Shown here in pieces: positions 46,205-55,414 of a stretch of 64,000 nt of DNA (position 1 is its first letter; every line of letters starts with the position of its first letter). Source of the stretch: CAYSUS01 sp964434165 (GTDB lineage Bacteria > Planctomycetota > Planctomycetia > Pirellulales > Thermoguttaceae); contig CAYSUS010000009.1 in assembly GCA_964434165.1 (NCBI GenBank), positions 1 to 64,000 on the forward strand. Direction: 5' to 3'. The notes beneath the pieces are model-generated. The model saw only the letters and a program-made list of their open reading frames with translations, did not search any database and was not told where the DNA came from. A program made the translations under genes and the position numbers.

Positions 46205-47155
46205 ATGCCTCAGAACTTCACCCGTCGCACGTTTCTCGGTTCGGCGGCCGCGGCCGCCGGCTCGATGGCCATGTTCCCCTGGCGGACCGCCGGCGCCGTC
46301 GAGGCCGAAACCGCCCCGGCCGCGCGCGGCTTCCGCTTCGTCCACCTGGCCGACATCCACGTCCAGCCGGAGCTTCGCGGCGGCGAGGGAATGGCGGCGT
46401 GTCTTGAGGCCGTCGAGACCCTCGATCCCAAGCCCGACTTCATCCTGACCGGCGGCGACCTGGTGATGGACGTGTTCGAGCAGGATACGGCGCGTTCGGA
46501 GGCCCTGTTCAAGCTCTACAAGAAGCTTCTCGCCGACCATACCGGCATTCCGGTGCGCCAGTGCATCGGCAACCACGACGTGTTCGGCTGGTCGCTCCAG
46601 AAAGGCATCACGCCGAAGACGCCCGGCTACGGCAAGGCGATGGTCTGCGAGATGCTCGGCCTGGAAAAGACCTACTACCGGTTCGACCACCGCGGCTGGC
46701 GATTCTTCGTGCTCGACGACATCCAGCAGGCCCCGGGCAACCGCTACCAGGCCTACCTCGACGAGCCCCAGTGGGACTGGCTGGAGAAGGAGTTGAGCGC
46801 CAAGCCGGCCGAGATGCCCGCGGCCGTCGTCTGCCACATCCCGATCCTTACGGTGACCGTGTTCGGCGACGCCAGGGACGGGGCCTACCGGGTCTCCAAT
46901 GGACTGATGTGCCGCGACACGCGCAAGCTCAGCGACCTCTTCTCAAAGCACAACGTCAAGCTCGTGCTCACCGGGCACATCCACCAGCAGGACCGCGTGG
47001 AATACCGCGGCGTGACGCACATTTGCCAGGCCGCGGTCAGCGGCGCCTGGTGGAAAGGCCCACACAAGGGCTTCGCCGAGAGCTTCGGCGTGATCGACGC
47101 GGCCCCGGACGGCACGTTCCGGCACCAATCGCACCAGTACGGGTGGAAGGCGTAG
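46205..47155 (+). CDS. Tat-exported metallophosphoesterase
   Basis: This 316-residue protein has a Tat signal (FTRRTFLGSAAAAAG) and a calcineurin-like phosphoesterase domain. The metal-binding motifs are present in order: DIH (HLADIHV), GGD (TGGDLVMD), GNHD, HIPI and GHIH. It hydrolyses phosphate esters, possibly cyclic nucleotides or phosphodiesters, with two metal ions, in the periplasm. ATG 46205 follows a GGAG. It stands alone between the DUF1559 gene and a convergent peptidase gene. Confidence 0.9.
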   Translation: MPQNFTRRTFLGSAAAAAGSMAMFPWRTAGAVEAETAPAARGFRFVHLADIHVQPELRGGEGMAACLEAVETLDPKPDFILTGGDLVMDVFEQDTARSEALFKLYKKLLADHTGIPVRQCIGNHDVFGWSLQKGITPKTPGYGKAMVCEMLGLEKTYYRFDHRGWRFFVLDDIQQAPGNRYQAYLDEPQWDWLEKELSAKPAEMPAAVVCHIPILTVTVFGDARDGAYRVSNGLMCRDTRKLSDLFSKHNVKLVLTGHIHQQDRVEYRGVTHICQAAVSGAWWKGPHKGFAESFGVIDAAPDGTFRHQSHQYGWKA

Positions 47156-47339
47156 GAGACATCCAGGTTCCAGGGGTTGTCCTTGGGAAAGACCTCAACA
47201 AGGGCAGAGGGGATGCGATCCGCCTGCGGCGTGTCGGACATCACGGGGCGATCAAGGGACGGCATCTCGGGCTCGTTGCTCGACGCGGTGCACGGCGCCG
47301 ATCACCAGTCCCGCCCACGCGGTCAGCAAGCCCCTCTCC

Positions 47340-48500
47340 TCATCGCGTGACTCCCAGCAATCCCGCCAGGTCCAGCTTATTCAGCGGCAGGGCCGAGGTG
47401 GGGCACTTGCCGATGGCCAGGTGCAGCCGCATCTTGGCGGGCTCGAAGATCATGGTCTGGAGCGTCATCCGGTCCTGGTTGGCCGCGTGCAGCCGGTCGG
47501 CCACGTCGGCCAGCCCGATCCGCTCCAGCGAACGGACCCGGATGAGCTTCTCATACCGCGGGCAGATGGCGACGAACCGCAGCGGATCGGAGCGGAAGTG
47601 GTTTGTGCAGGCGGTCACGCCGCTTTCGTCCGCGCGGCGGACCACGCTCCTGGGCGTCATCTCCAGCACCGCGTGCGTCTTTGGGTCGCACACGGCCAGG
47701 TTCAACAGCGTGGTGCGGCGGCAAGCGCGGAGCAGCTTGTCGGCTTCGTCCACCGTGGCGCACTCTTCGAGGATGCGGCGGAAGATCAGCGCATAGGGTG
47801 TTCCCTTCGGGTCGAGGAGCTTCGAGCCGTCGCGCGTGGCCGGCACCTCGTGCACGGCCAGGGCCAGCCCCGCGTCGTTCATCCCCGAGAGGCACCCCAC
47901 GAAGCCCGGAAAGCCCACCGAGGCGAACGCCCGCTTCCCCTCGGGCTTGCAGACGATCACCAGGCTGAAGTCCTGCAGCGTCCCCAGCGTGAAGAAGTCG
48001 AGGTTGCGCCCGAAGAGCGGGCCGCCGGTCTTGCTCCGCCGGGCGTCCACCAGAAGCGAGGAGCAGCCGAACCCGTCGCGGTACGTGTCGGCCATCGTGT
48101 TCGCCACGAGAAGCAGGTCGCGCTCCACGCCCGCCGACCGCGACAGGGCATCCAGTTCCGCCAGGTGGTCGGGCGGGAAGTTGGCGGCCAGCGCCCGGCC
48201 CAGGGCAACGAACTTGCCGAAGCGGTCCTCGTGGCGGATCGTCTTGAGGAATTCGCGCGGATACGCGGCGATCCGCGCGGTGACGGCACGACCGAGCGCG
48301 CCCTGCTGCCGCCCCATCTCCGCGGGACTGCCCTGGAGCGTAAGCACCGGCAGGCCGCCAATATACCTCAGCTCGGCCGCCCCGCTGCGGCCCTCGGGAT
48401 AACGGAAGGGCTCGGCCGCCGGGGCCTCGCAGGCGAGCAGCCCGGCCGCCATCAGCCACGATAACGCCCCGAGTAGCAATCGGCCGCGGACCGCTCGCAT
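47340..48500 (-). CDS. C45-type peptidase / acyltransferase-like Ntn hydrolase
   Basis: This 386-residue protein resembles the acyl-CoA:6-aminopenicillanic acid acyltransferase (C45) family. The nucleophile section is GFGCSSLLV with Cys146, which would become N-terminal after autocleavage at Gly145. GRNLDF and NDAGLALAVHE are further family motifs. The N-terminus has a signal, possibly with a lipobox (LLAC, Cys24). It would act on amide bonds outside the cytoplasm. The strong ribosome binding site GGAGGA precedes ATG 48500. Confidence 0.85.
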   Translation of the reverse strand: MRAVRGRLLLGALSWLMAAGLLACEAPAAEPFRYPEGRSGAAELRYIGGLPVLTLQGSPAEMGRQQGALGRAVTARIAAYPREFLKTIRHEDRFGKFVALGRALAANFPPDHLAELDALSRSAGVERDLLLVANTMADTYRDGFGCSSLLVDARRSKTGGPLFGRNLDFFTLGTLQDFSLVIVCKPEGKRAFASVGFPGFVGCLSGMNDAGLALAVHEVPATRDGSKLLDPKGTPYALIFRRILEECATVDEADKLLRACRRTTLLNLAVCDPKTHAVLEMTPRSVVRRADESGVTACTNHFRSDPLRFVAICPRYEKLIRVRSLERIGLADVADRLHAANQDRMTLQTMIFEPAKMRLHLAIGKCPTSALPLNKLDLAGLLGVTR

Positions 48501-48615
48501 CACGTCCTCCCGTCCGTCGGATCGCCGAAAAGGCAGAGGTCCCGAAACCCTCCAATCGTACCGGCCGAACTCACGCCCGGCAAGCAACCGTGCCCCGTCC
48601 CGCGGCACCCGCCGT

Positions 48616-48645
48616 TTGACCTCGCGCCCCGGTTCAGGCCACAAT
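48616..48645 (+). promoter_or_regulatory. Candidate promoter of the LamG gene
   Basis: TTGACC (48616-48621), 18 bases and CACAAT (48640-48645), 55 bases before the start at 48700. Confidence 0.35.
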
Positions 48646-48699
48646 CGTCTCGTCGCCCCTTCCGCGCCCCTCGCCCTTTCGCCCTCCGAGGTCCCTGCC

Positions 48700-51600
48700 A
48701 TGCGCGTTCTCCTTGCCGCGGTGCCGAGCGGCTTGCTGCTTGCCGGGCTCGTTTTCGCCGAAGCACCGGGAATTGCCCTCCGCGAGCCCTGGGATCGCGA
48801 GTACGCCGGCCAGGCCGCCACGGGCGAGCACGTTCTCGGATTGTGGCAGTTCGGCGCGTCCGATCCGGGCAAGGACGCCAGCGGCCGCGGCCACGACGCG
48901 GCGCTCAACGGCGCGACGATCGACGAGGAGGGCCGCTTCGGCGCGTGCCTGAAGTGCTCGCCCGGCTGGCCGTTGGAGGACAAGCCGCATCGGGCCCTGG
49001 TGCCCGACAGCCCGGCCCTCTCGCCGCGCGGGGCGTTCACCCTGGAGATGTGGCTCTGCCTCTCAGAAGAGAAGCTGCCGGAGCGCTACGAGCCGTTCCT
49101 GCTCGACAAGAAGTACGTCGCCCACACGGACTACCAGTTCGTGCTCGGCGCGGCCGGCCGCGGCGGGTCTCGGGTGCTGCGGTCGTGCCTCGGCTTCGGC
49201 GAAGACTCCTCCACCTGGTACTCCCAGCCGCAGGATTTCGAACCGGGGACATGGTACCACGTGGCGTTTACGTACGACGGGCAAGGCACCGGCGCGTTCT
49301 ACGTCGATGGAGTGCCCGCCGGCGCCAGGACCATCCCCGGGCGCGGGGCCGTCGCGGGGGGCAGTCATCGCTTGTCGATCGGCGACCGGATCGGCAGTCG
49401 CTACCACGGATTCCCTGGCCGGATCGACCAGGTCCGGATCGCCAGCGGCGTGCTGGAGTTCCGCCGCGCGGCGCTGCGTAACGCCTCAGAACGCTCGTGC
49501 TTCGTGCGTATGGAGCCCGGCGCGGCGGTGCGCGTCGAGGTGACCAACCTCCAGCGCGAGCCAGCCACGGGCGCGGCGCTCCGCATGAAGCTCGACGGCC
49601 GAATCGCGCACCGAGCCCCGGTCGAGGACTTGCCCCCCGGCAAGCCCGTCGCGGTCGCCGTCCCGATCGACACCCGACTCCGGCCCGGCGAGTATCGCAT
49701 GACGGCGGAGTTGGCCATCGACAAGCCGGCGCCGGTGAGCACGCGCGACGCGTTCGACATCACGATCGTGCCGCGCCCGCCCCCCGAACGCATGCCCGTG
49801 GTCATGTGGGGCGCCAGCGCGCGCACCCCAAGCGAGGTCGAGCGCCTGAGGCGGATCGGCTTCACGCACTGCCTGGGGCTGAGCGCGGATTACCGGGCGA
49901 TCTTCACGGCCGGCGAGCCGCGGCCGGCCGCCGATCCCGCGGCCGTGACGGCCAACCGGGAGATGCTCGACCAAGCCCTGGCCGCCGACCTCCGCGTGGC
50001 GGCTACGCTCTCGCCCGGGGCGGCCATGCGCTCGCGCGATCAGTTCCGCCGCGTGGGGCGCGATGGCAAGCCCTACCCGCGCGAGGACATCTGCGGCCTG
50101 TTCCCCGAACTGGAGAAACACTGCTACCACGTCGGCGCGTCGGTCGCGCAGAGCTACAATCGCTTCCCGGCCTGGAACGCCGCCTTGATCCACACGGAAG
50201 TCCGCGGCCACGCCGCGCCGTGCTTCCACGAGCACGACCGGGCCGCCTTCAAGAAGGCCACCGGCCTGGAGATCCCCAAAGAGGTCGCCGGCCCGCGAGG
50301 GATCGACTACGCCAAGCTCGAGGACTTCCCGGCCGATCGGGTGATTCCCGACGATCATCCGATCCTCACGTACTACCGCTGGTACTGGAAGCAGGGCGAC
50401 GGCTGGAATCGTCTCAATTCGGCGCTCGTTCGCGGACTGAAATCGACGGGACGCAAGGACCTCTGGACGTGGCACGACCCGGCCGTGCGCGTGGCTTCGG
50501 TCTATGGATCGGGCGGCCAGGTGGACTACCTCTCGCAATGGACCTACTCGTATCCCGACCCGATCCGCATCGGGCTGGCCACCGACGAGCTCCTGTGCAT
50601 GGCCGGGCCGCAGCCCGAGCAGCAAGTGATGAAGATGACGCAGATCATCTGGTACCGCGGCCAGACCGCGCCGGAGCCGAAGAGGACCGAGGACGCCCTG
50701 CCCTACAGGGCCTGCTGGGAGATCGAGCAGGCCGACGCCCCGTTCATCACGATCGCGCCGATGCACCTGCGCGAGGCCTTCTGGACCAAGATCGCCCGGC
50801 CGATCCAGGGGATCATGTACCACGGCTGGCAGTCGCTGGTGCCGTGTGAAGGGTCGTCGGGCTATCGCTACACGCACCCGCAGACGCAGCACGAGCTGGC
50901 CCGGCTGGTGCGCGAGGTGGTCGCGCCGTTGGGGCCCATGCTCCGCCGCGTTCCCGGGGTGAGAAGCGACGTGGCCATGCTCGAGTCGTTCTCCTCGGAG
51001 ATGTTCGCCCGCCGCGGCACCTACGGCTGGAACGGCTCCTGGGCCGGCGACTGCTGGCACATCCTCCAGTGGGCCCACCTCCAGCCGGATATCGTCTTTG
51101 ACGAGACGATCGCCGAGCGCGGCCTGGAGGGCTACCGCGTGCTGGTCATGCCCGACTGCGACGTGCTTACGCGAACGGTCGTCGACCGCGTGAAAGCCTT
51201 CCAGGCGGACGGCGGACTGGTGATCGGCGACGAGCGGCTCTGCCCGGCGATCAAGCCGGACGTGGTGCTGCCGGTCTTCCAGCGCACGGGGCGCAACGCC
51301 GAGGACAAGGCCGCCATGCAGAAGATCGCGGCCGATCTCCGCAAGCAGCTTGATGGGCGCTACGCGCGCTATGTCGATACGTCCAGCCCCGAGGTGATCC
51401 CCTACCGCCGGGCCTTCAAGCACACCGACTACGTGTTCGTGGTGAACGACCGCCGCGAGTACGGCGATTACGTAGGGCAGCACGCGATCGTGATGGAAAA
51501 CGGGCTGCCCAGCGATGCCACCGTGACCGTGCGCCGCAAACCGGGCGTGGTCTACGACGTGCTGGCCCACCGCGAGGTGCCCGTGCGAAAGCAGGACGGC

Positions 51601-52035
51601 GCGGTCGCGTGGGACGTGCATCTCGGGCCATGCGGGGGGCGCGTGTTTCTCGTGACGCCGCGGCCGATTGCGGCGGTCAAGGTCACGGTGCCTGAGACGA
51701 TCGCCCGGGGCGAGTCCGGCGCGTGCCGCATTGCGGTGGTGGACGGCCCGGGCGAGCCGCTGGAGGCCGTCGTGCCGCTGGCGGTCTCCATCCGCGACCC
51801 CGAGGGACGCGAGGCCGAGCTCAGCGGGGCCCACGCCGCCGTGGACGGGCGCTTGGAGGTCACGCTCGACATCGCGCCCAACGACGTCGAGGGGCTGTGG
51901 CACGTCGAAGTCCAGGAGCTGGCTTCCGGGCGCAGCGCGGCCGCCTACTTCCGCGTGCCTCGCCCGGGCCCCTGGCCGCCCCAGCGCGGCGCCGTGCCCA
52001 AGGAGGCGGCCAAGGCCGAGCAGCCGAAGGGGTGA
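48700..52035 (+). CDS. Secreted LamG-domain protein, glycoside-hydrolase-like
   Basis: This 1111-residue exported protein has a signal peptide (MRVLLAAVPSGLLLAGLVFA) and a LamG/concanavalin-like domain at about 45-230 (AFTLEMWLCL, FEPGTWYHVAFTYDG, GFPGRIDQVRIASG). A long central region follows (about 360-750) with TIM-barrel character and many Trp and Tyr residues. The next region, about 760-870, resembles the glutamine-amidotransferase-like trimerisation domain of GH42 beta-galactosidases (YRVLVMPDCDVLTRTVV, VKAFQADGGLVIGD). The C-terminal part is beta-sandwich-like. It probably acts on a polysaccharide or glycoconjugate. The catalytic residues cannot be placed from sequence alone. Confidence 0.8.
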   Translation: MRVLLAAVPSGLLLAGLVFAEAPGIALREPWDREYAGQAATGEHVLGLWQFGASDPGKDASGRGHDAALNGATIDEEGRFGACLKCSPGWPLEDKPHRALVPDSPALSPRGAFTLEMWLCLSEEKLPERYEPFLLDKKYVAHTDYQFVLGAAGRGGSRVLRSCLGFGEDSSTWYSQPQDFEPGTWYHVAFTYDGQGTGAFYVDGVPAGARTIPGRGAVAGGSHRLSIGDRIGSRYHGFPGRIDQVRIASGVLEFRRAALRNASERSCFVRMEPGAAVRVEVTNLQREPATGAALRMKLDGRIAHRAPVEDLPPGKPVAVAVPIDTRLRPGEYRMTAELAIDKPAPVSTRDAFDITIVPRPPPERMPVVMWGASARTPSEVERLRRIGFTHCLGLSADYRAIFTAGEPRPAADPAAVTANREMLDQALAADLRVAATLSPGAAMRSRDQFRRVGRDGKPYPREDICGLFPELEKHCYHVGASVAQSYNRFPAWNAALIHTEVRGHAAPCFHEHDRAAFKKATGLEIPKEVAGPRGIDYAKLEDFPADRVIPDDHPILTYYRWYWKQGDGWNRLNSALVRGLKSTGRKDLWTWHDPAVRVASVYGSGGQVDYLSQWTYSYPDPIRIGLATDELLCMAGPQPEQQVMKMTQIIWYRGQTAPEPKRTEDALPYRACWEIEQADAPFITIAPMHLREAFWTKIARPIQGIMYHGWQSLVPCEGSSGYRYTHPQTQHELARLVREVVAPLGPMLRRVPGVRSDVAMLESFSSEMFARRGTYGWNGSWAGDCWHILQWAHLQPDIVFDETIAERGLEGYRVLVMPDCDVLTRTVVDRVKAFQADGGLVIGDERLCPAIKPDVVLPVFQRTGRNAEDKAAMQKIAADLRKQLDGRYARYVDTSSPEVIPYRRAFKHTDYVFVVNDRREYGDYVGQHAIVMENGLPSDATVTVRRKPGVVYDVLAHREVPVRKQDGAVAWDVHLGPCGGRVFLVTPRPIAAVKVTVPETIARGESGACRIAVVDGPGEPLEAVVPLAVSIRDPEGREAELSGAHAAVDGRLEVTLDIAPNDVEGLWHVEVQELASGRSAAAYFRVPRPGPWPPQRGAVPKEAAKAEQPKG

Positions 52036-52068
52036 GCCCGAAGCCTCTAACACCCAGACCGTGACCCG

Positions 52069-53478
52069 CTAGACTTCTTCGGGCACCACAAACGGCTCGC
52101 GATACTCCCGCGTGAGGAGCTTGTCCGCCTCCTTGTCGCCGATGAACTTCTCCGTCTCGGGATCGAACTTCAGGGCCCGGCCCAGTCGGTACTTCGACTT
52201 CTTCAGGTCCACGCCGTTGTCTTTCGCGGTCTCCAGGAACCACTCCCACGTCGCGTGGACCTCGGGGTCGTCGCCCAAAACGTCCGGCTTCTTGCCGAAC
52301 GCGACGTCCTCGCCCAGCCGGTAGGAGATGTTGGGAAGGTGGCACAGGGCGCTCGAGTAGTGGCCCTCGAGGATGTGCCCGTCAAGATCCTCGCTCTTGC
52401 GCGAGCGCACACAGGCGATCCAGTTCTTGAAGATGGCGCCGCCGGGGCCACGCTCGGTCGCCGGGTTCTTCACGTCGGGCGGCGAGGCGATCTCGATCGG
52501 TTCGGCCTTGGCTTCCTTGTCGAACACCGTGCTCGGCCGCTTCTTTCCTACCTTGAGGTTCGAGACCTCGAAGATCAGCTTCGTCTCGCCGAAGTCGTAC
52601 ACGGCCATCTGCAGGTTGGGAGTTTCTGCCTGGTCGTTCCACAGGAAGCGCCCGCCGAGGCTGATCACGGCCTTGGGCAGCGTGCCGTTGGGGATCGTCC
52701 ACCGGGCGATGTCCATGGCGTGGACGCCGAAGTTGCCGATGTCGCCGTTGCCCGTATCCCAAAACCAGTGCCAGTTGTAGTGGACCAGGTTCTCGTGGTA
52801 AGGCTGCATGGGGGCGGGGCCCAGCCAGATGTTGAAATCCAATTCCTTGGGCGGCTCCTTGGCCTCCTTGAACCCGATCCCGCGGCGCTGCTTGAAGCTC
52901 ACGCCGCGCACGGTCTTGAGCTTGCCTCGCTTGCCGGAGGCGATGTCGGCCAGGGTCTTCCAGTGCCCTCCGCTGCGCCGCTGCGTGCCGTGCTGGACCA
53001 TGCGCTTGTACTTGCGCGCGGCTTCGACGCACTGCCGCCCCTCGAAGACGTTGTGGCTGCACGGCTTCTCCACGTACACGTCCTTGCCCGCCTGGCAGGC
53101 CCAGACCGTGATCAGCGAATGCCAGTGATTGCAGGTGGCCACGCTCACGGCGTCGAGGTCCTTGTCTTCCAGGGCCTCGCGAATGTCCTGGAAGCATTTG
53201 GGCGTGTTGCCCCCCTTCTTCTTGACCATCTCCACGCGCCCGGGGAAGAGCTTGCTGTCCGGGTCGATGAGATGGGTGACTTGCACGCCCTCCATCTTCA
53301 CGAACTCGCCCATGTGGGAACCGCCGCGGCCGTGGATGCCGGCCACGCCCACGCGGATCACGTCGTTCGCGCCGCGCACGCGGCCCGAGGCCTTGGTGCC
53401 GGCGATGGTGAAGGTCGTGGCCACGCCCGCGGAGGCAGCAGCCGCTTTGAGAAACGTGCGTCGGGTGGTGCGTTGCAT
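52069..53478 (-). CDS. Tat-exported Gfo/Idh/MocA oxidoreductase
   Basis: This 469-residue protein has a Tat signal (TTRRTFLKAAAASAG) and the Gfo/Idh/MocA fold. The Rossmann section is RVGVAGIHGRGG. The conserved EKP motif occurs in VYVEKPCSHN, and the C-terminal domain holds VHAMDIARWTI. It is a NAD(P)-dependent sugar oxidoreductase; the exported form with bound cofactor is typical of planctomycetes. ATG 53478 puts the Tat signal first. It converges on the LamG gene. Confidence 0.93.
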   Translation of the reverse strand: MQRTTRRTFLKAAAASAGVATTFTIAGTKASGRVRGANDVIRVGVAGIHGRGGSHMGEFVKMEGVQVTHLIDPDSKLFPGRVEMVKKKGGNTPKCFQDIREALEDKDLDAVSVATCNHWHSLITVWACQAGKDVYVEKPCSHNVFEGRQCVEAARKYKRMVQHGTQRRSGGHWKTLADIASGKRGKLKTVRGVSFKQRRGIGFKEAKEPPKELDFNIWLGPAPMQPYHENLVHYNWHWFWDTGNGDIGNFGVHAMDIARWTIPNGTLPKAVISLGGRFLWNDQAETPNLQMAVYDFGETKLIFEVSNLKVGKKRPSTVFDKEAKAEPIEIASPPDVKNPATERGPGGAIFKNWIACVRSRKSEDLDGHILEGHYSSALCHLPNISYRLGEDVAFGKKPDVLGDDPEVHATWEWFLETAKDNGVDLKKSKYRLGRALKFDPETEKFIGDKEADKLLTREYREPFVVPEEV

Positions 53479-53496
53479 GGTGGGGCTCCGGGGTAA

Positions 53497-53542
53497 GTGG
53501 TGAGTGGTTGGTGGTGAGCGGTTGGTGGTGAGTGGTTGGTGG
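53497..53542. repeat. 14-base tandem repeat, 3.3 copies
   Basis: Units GTGGTGAGTGGTTG, GTGGTGAGCGGTTG and GTGGTGAGTGGTTG at 53497, 53511 and 53525, then GTGG. Confidence 0.85.
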
Positions 53543-53558
53543 CGCGTGGGCAGGAGGC

Positions 53559-53600
53559 TCCCCTCTCCCGCGCGCGGGAGAGGGGCCGGGGGTGAGGGCG
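53559..53600. repeat. Palindromic repeat family A, copy 4
   Basis: CCCCTCTCCCGCG and CGCGGGAGAGGGG form a near-perfect hairpin followed by GGGGGTGAGGGCGG. Confidence 0.8.
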
Positions 53601-53790
53601 GATCAAGGAGGTGTTTCCAACACCATCCTACTTCCGTACTTCGAACATTTGTACTCGAAACCCTCGTCACTCGCCACTCAAGGGTCAAGAATCAGGGCAA
53701 GGTCGAGTACGGAGCACGGCAGTACGAAGTTCCACAAGGCCACCACTCACACCACTCGCCACAAACCACTGGCCACTCGTCACTGGCCAC

Positions 53791-54405
53791 TCATCCCTCC
53801 TTCTCATGCCTCTCCTTCAGCCGCTGGAGGATGATCGGCGTGATGTCCAGTTCGTCTTCGCAGAACACGATCTGCCGGTTGAGGGCGCGAACCACGCTGT
53901 CCGGGGTCGAGGCATTCGGCTGCGACCGTTCAAGCTTGAATACGGCCGCGATACGGTTCTGCTTGGCGTAACGCCGAATCTCCGCGTGCATTTCGTCATG
54001 AATCTTGACGTAGATCTCTGCCTCCTGCTTGATGAAATCCTTGCGCTGTAAGGCAACATTCAGGTTGAGGTCCGACAGCCGCTGGGCGACCTGCTTCTCC
54101 GTCTGCACGTATTCTTCGCTGCCAGGCGTAACCCCTTGGAGCAGGTCCTGCATCGCCTTGATCTCCGCTTGCTCCCTCTTGACCAGCGCGTCGGCCTGCT
54201 TGACCTCGCCTTGCAGGGCTTCCTTGAGCTGCTGAACCTTGGGCAGCGAATTGAACACCGCCTGCGTGTCGATCATCGCGATCCGCTGCGGGGCCGGCTT
54301 GGGCTTGCGATTCGCCCTGCCCTCCTCCGACACGCCGAACCGCACGACCAGGCCCACAAGCACGAGACCTGCGAATACGACAACCGCGCTCCGTGAAATC
54401 CTCAT
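53791..54405 (-). CDS. OmpH/Skp-like chaperone, copy 2
   Basis: This 204-residue protein has an N-terminal membrane or signal segment (SAVVVFAGLVLVGLVV) and the OmpH/Skp pattern. It begins with IAMIDTQAVFNSLPKVQQL, has a long coiled-coil helix pair (about 60-140) and ends with a section resembling the lipopolysaccharide-binding end of Skp. It would bind unfolded outer-membrane proteins in the periplasm. GGAGGG precedes ATG 54405. It follows a paralogue on the same strand by 117 bases. Confidence 0.85.
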   Translation of the reverse strand: MRISRSAVVVFAGLVLVGLVVRFGVSEEGRANRKPKPAPQRIAMIDTQAVFNSLPKVQQLKEALQGEVKQADALVKREQAEIKAMQDLLQGVTPGSEEYVQTEKQVAQRLSDLNLNVALQRKDFIKQEAEIYVKIHDEMHAEIRRYAKQNRIAAVFKLERSQPNASTPDSVVRALNRQIVFCEDELDITPIILQRLKERHEKEG

Positions 54406-54522
54406 GCGTTCCCTCCGTGAGTGGATAGTAGATAGTGGATAGTGCGTAGGGGGTAGGGGGCAGGGGGTAGGAGGGAGGTAGAGCTCCGTACTCTCGTACT
54501 CCATACTACTGCCGTACTCGCC

Positions 54523-55251
54523 CTACTTCTTAGCGGCCTTAGTGTCCTTCTTCTCGGGCTTCGGCTTGGCAGTCTTCTTTTCCGGCTTCGCGTCAGGTTT
54601 CTTCTCAGGCTTCGGCTCTTCCTCGGCGGGTTTCTTCTCAGCCGGCTTCGTCTCCGGCTTGGACTCGCTGCCCTTGGCGTTGAGGCGGTCGAGGATCGCA
54701 GCCGTGATATCCCGACTTGGGGCAAACCACACGACCTGTTTGTTGATGTCCCGCAGGATCTCGGCCGGCGTCTCCGTCTTGACCGGGGCGTTGGTGCGGA
54801 GAACGACCTCGATGCCGTGCTTCTTGGCATGGGCTTCAATCTCCTGGACGATCTCGCGATAGGCATCGCGATACGCCCGGGCTTCGCGCTGCATGAGCTC
54901 GGACTTCTGCAGCTGGACCTGGGCCTTCAGCTCTTCGCCCCGCTCCTTGATCTTGCCCTGCAAGTCAAGGTAGTCGCGCGTGCCCGGCAGCAGGTCGTTC
55001 AGCCCCCTGGCCATCTCCTTGACCTCCGCCGCCGCGGCCTTGAGCTGCTGGTCGGCCCGCGTGGCATCGGCCTTGAGCTCGGCCATCATGATCTTGAATC
55101 GCGAGAAGCTGTTGAGGACCTCCTGGACGTCGATCACGGCCACGCGCGCATCGGGCGGGGCCGCAGTGGCCTGCCGGCGGTCGGCGGAGGACGCGAGCAG
55201 CGCGAGTGCCAGCAAAGAAGGAACGGATTGAATGGCAAGCGTCTTGAACAC
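54523..55251 (-). CDS. OmpH/Skp-like chaperone, copy 1, with Lys-rich tail
   Basis: This 242-residue protein starts at GTG 55251 after a strong GGAGGG, giving a signal peptide (MFKTLAIQSVPSLLALALLAS). The OmpH pattern VAVIDVQEVLNSFSRFKIMM leads into coiled-coil helices (about 50-130). The last 50 residues are rich in Lys, Pro and Glu (KPAEKKPAEEEPKPEKKPDA) and not part of Skp. It would escort outer-membrane proteins. A promoter match is at 55323-55351, so it heads the two-gene unit. Confidence 0.85.
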   Translation of the reverse strand: MFKTLAIQSVPSLLALALLASSADRRQATAAPPDARVAVIDVQEVLNSFSRFKIMMAELKADATRADQQLKAAAAEVKEMARGLNDLLPGTRDYLDLQGKIKERGEELKAQVQLQKSELMQREARAYRDAYREIVQEIEAHAKKHGIEVVLRTNAPVKTETPAEILRDINKQVVWFAPSRDITAAILDRLNAKGSESKPETKPAEKKPAEEEPKPEKKPDAKPEKKTAKPKPEKKDTKAAKK

Positions 55252-55322
55252 GGGGCACCCTCCTTGCACTGAGGCGGATCGAGAGAGTCTGGGGCGGCAA
55301 GAATGCGCAGAATGCACCGGCC

Positions 55323-55351
55323 GTTATAGTCCGATGGACGGCCGCGTGCAA
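55323..55351 (-). promoter_or_regulatory. Candidate promoter of the OmpH pair
   Basis: TTGCAC (55346-55351), 17 bases and TATAAC (55323-55328), 72 bases before the GTG start. Confidence 0.55.
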
Positions 55352-55368
55352 CGGGCGGGGGGGGGCGC

Positions 55369-55401
55369 AGACTTCCGAAGTCTCCAAGACTCCGGAAGTC
55401 T
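55369..55401. repeat. Palindromic repeat family C, copy 3
   Basis: AGACTTCCGAAGTCT (55369-55383) and AGACTCCGGAAGTCT (55387-55401) surround CCA, with one mismatch. It lies between the DUF1501 stop and the OmpH promoter. Confidence 0.85.
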
Positions 55402-55414
55402 GGGGTCTCGCCAG

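Larger units (their letters stand above)
53479..53790. other. Repeat-filled spacer
   Basis: These 312 bases hold a 14-base minisatellite, family A copy 4, and GTACT-type and CCACT-type simple repeats (53636-53800). No gene was found. Confidence 0.6.

Noticed and set aside
47156..47339. Possible remnant gene on the minus strand
   Set aside because: A short frame (IPSALVEVFPKDNPWNLDVS) looks protein-like, but it runs without a stop into antisense sequence of the phosphoesterase and has no ribosome binding site.
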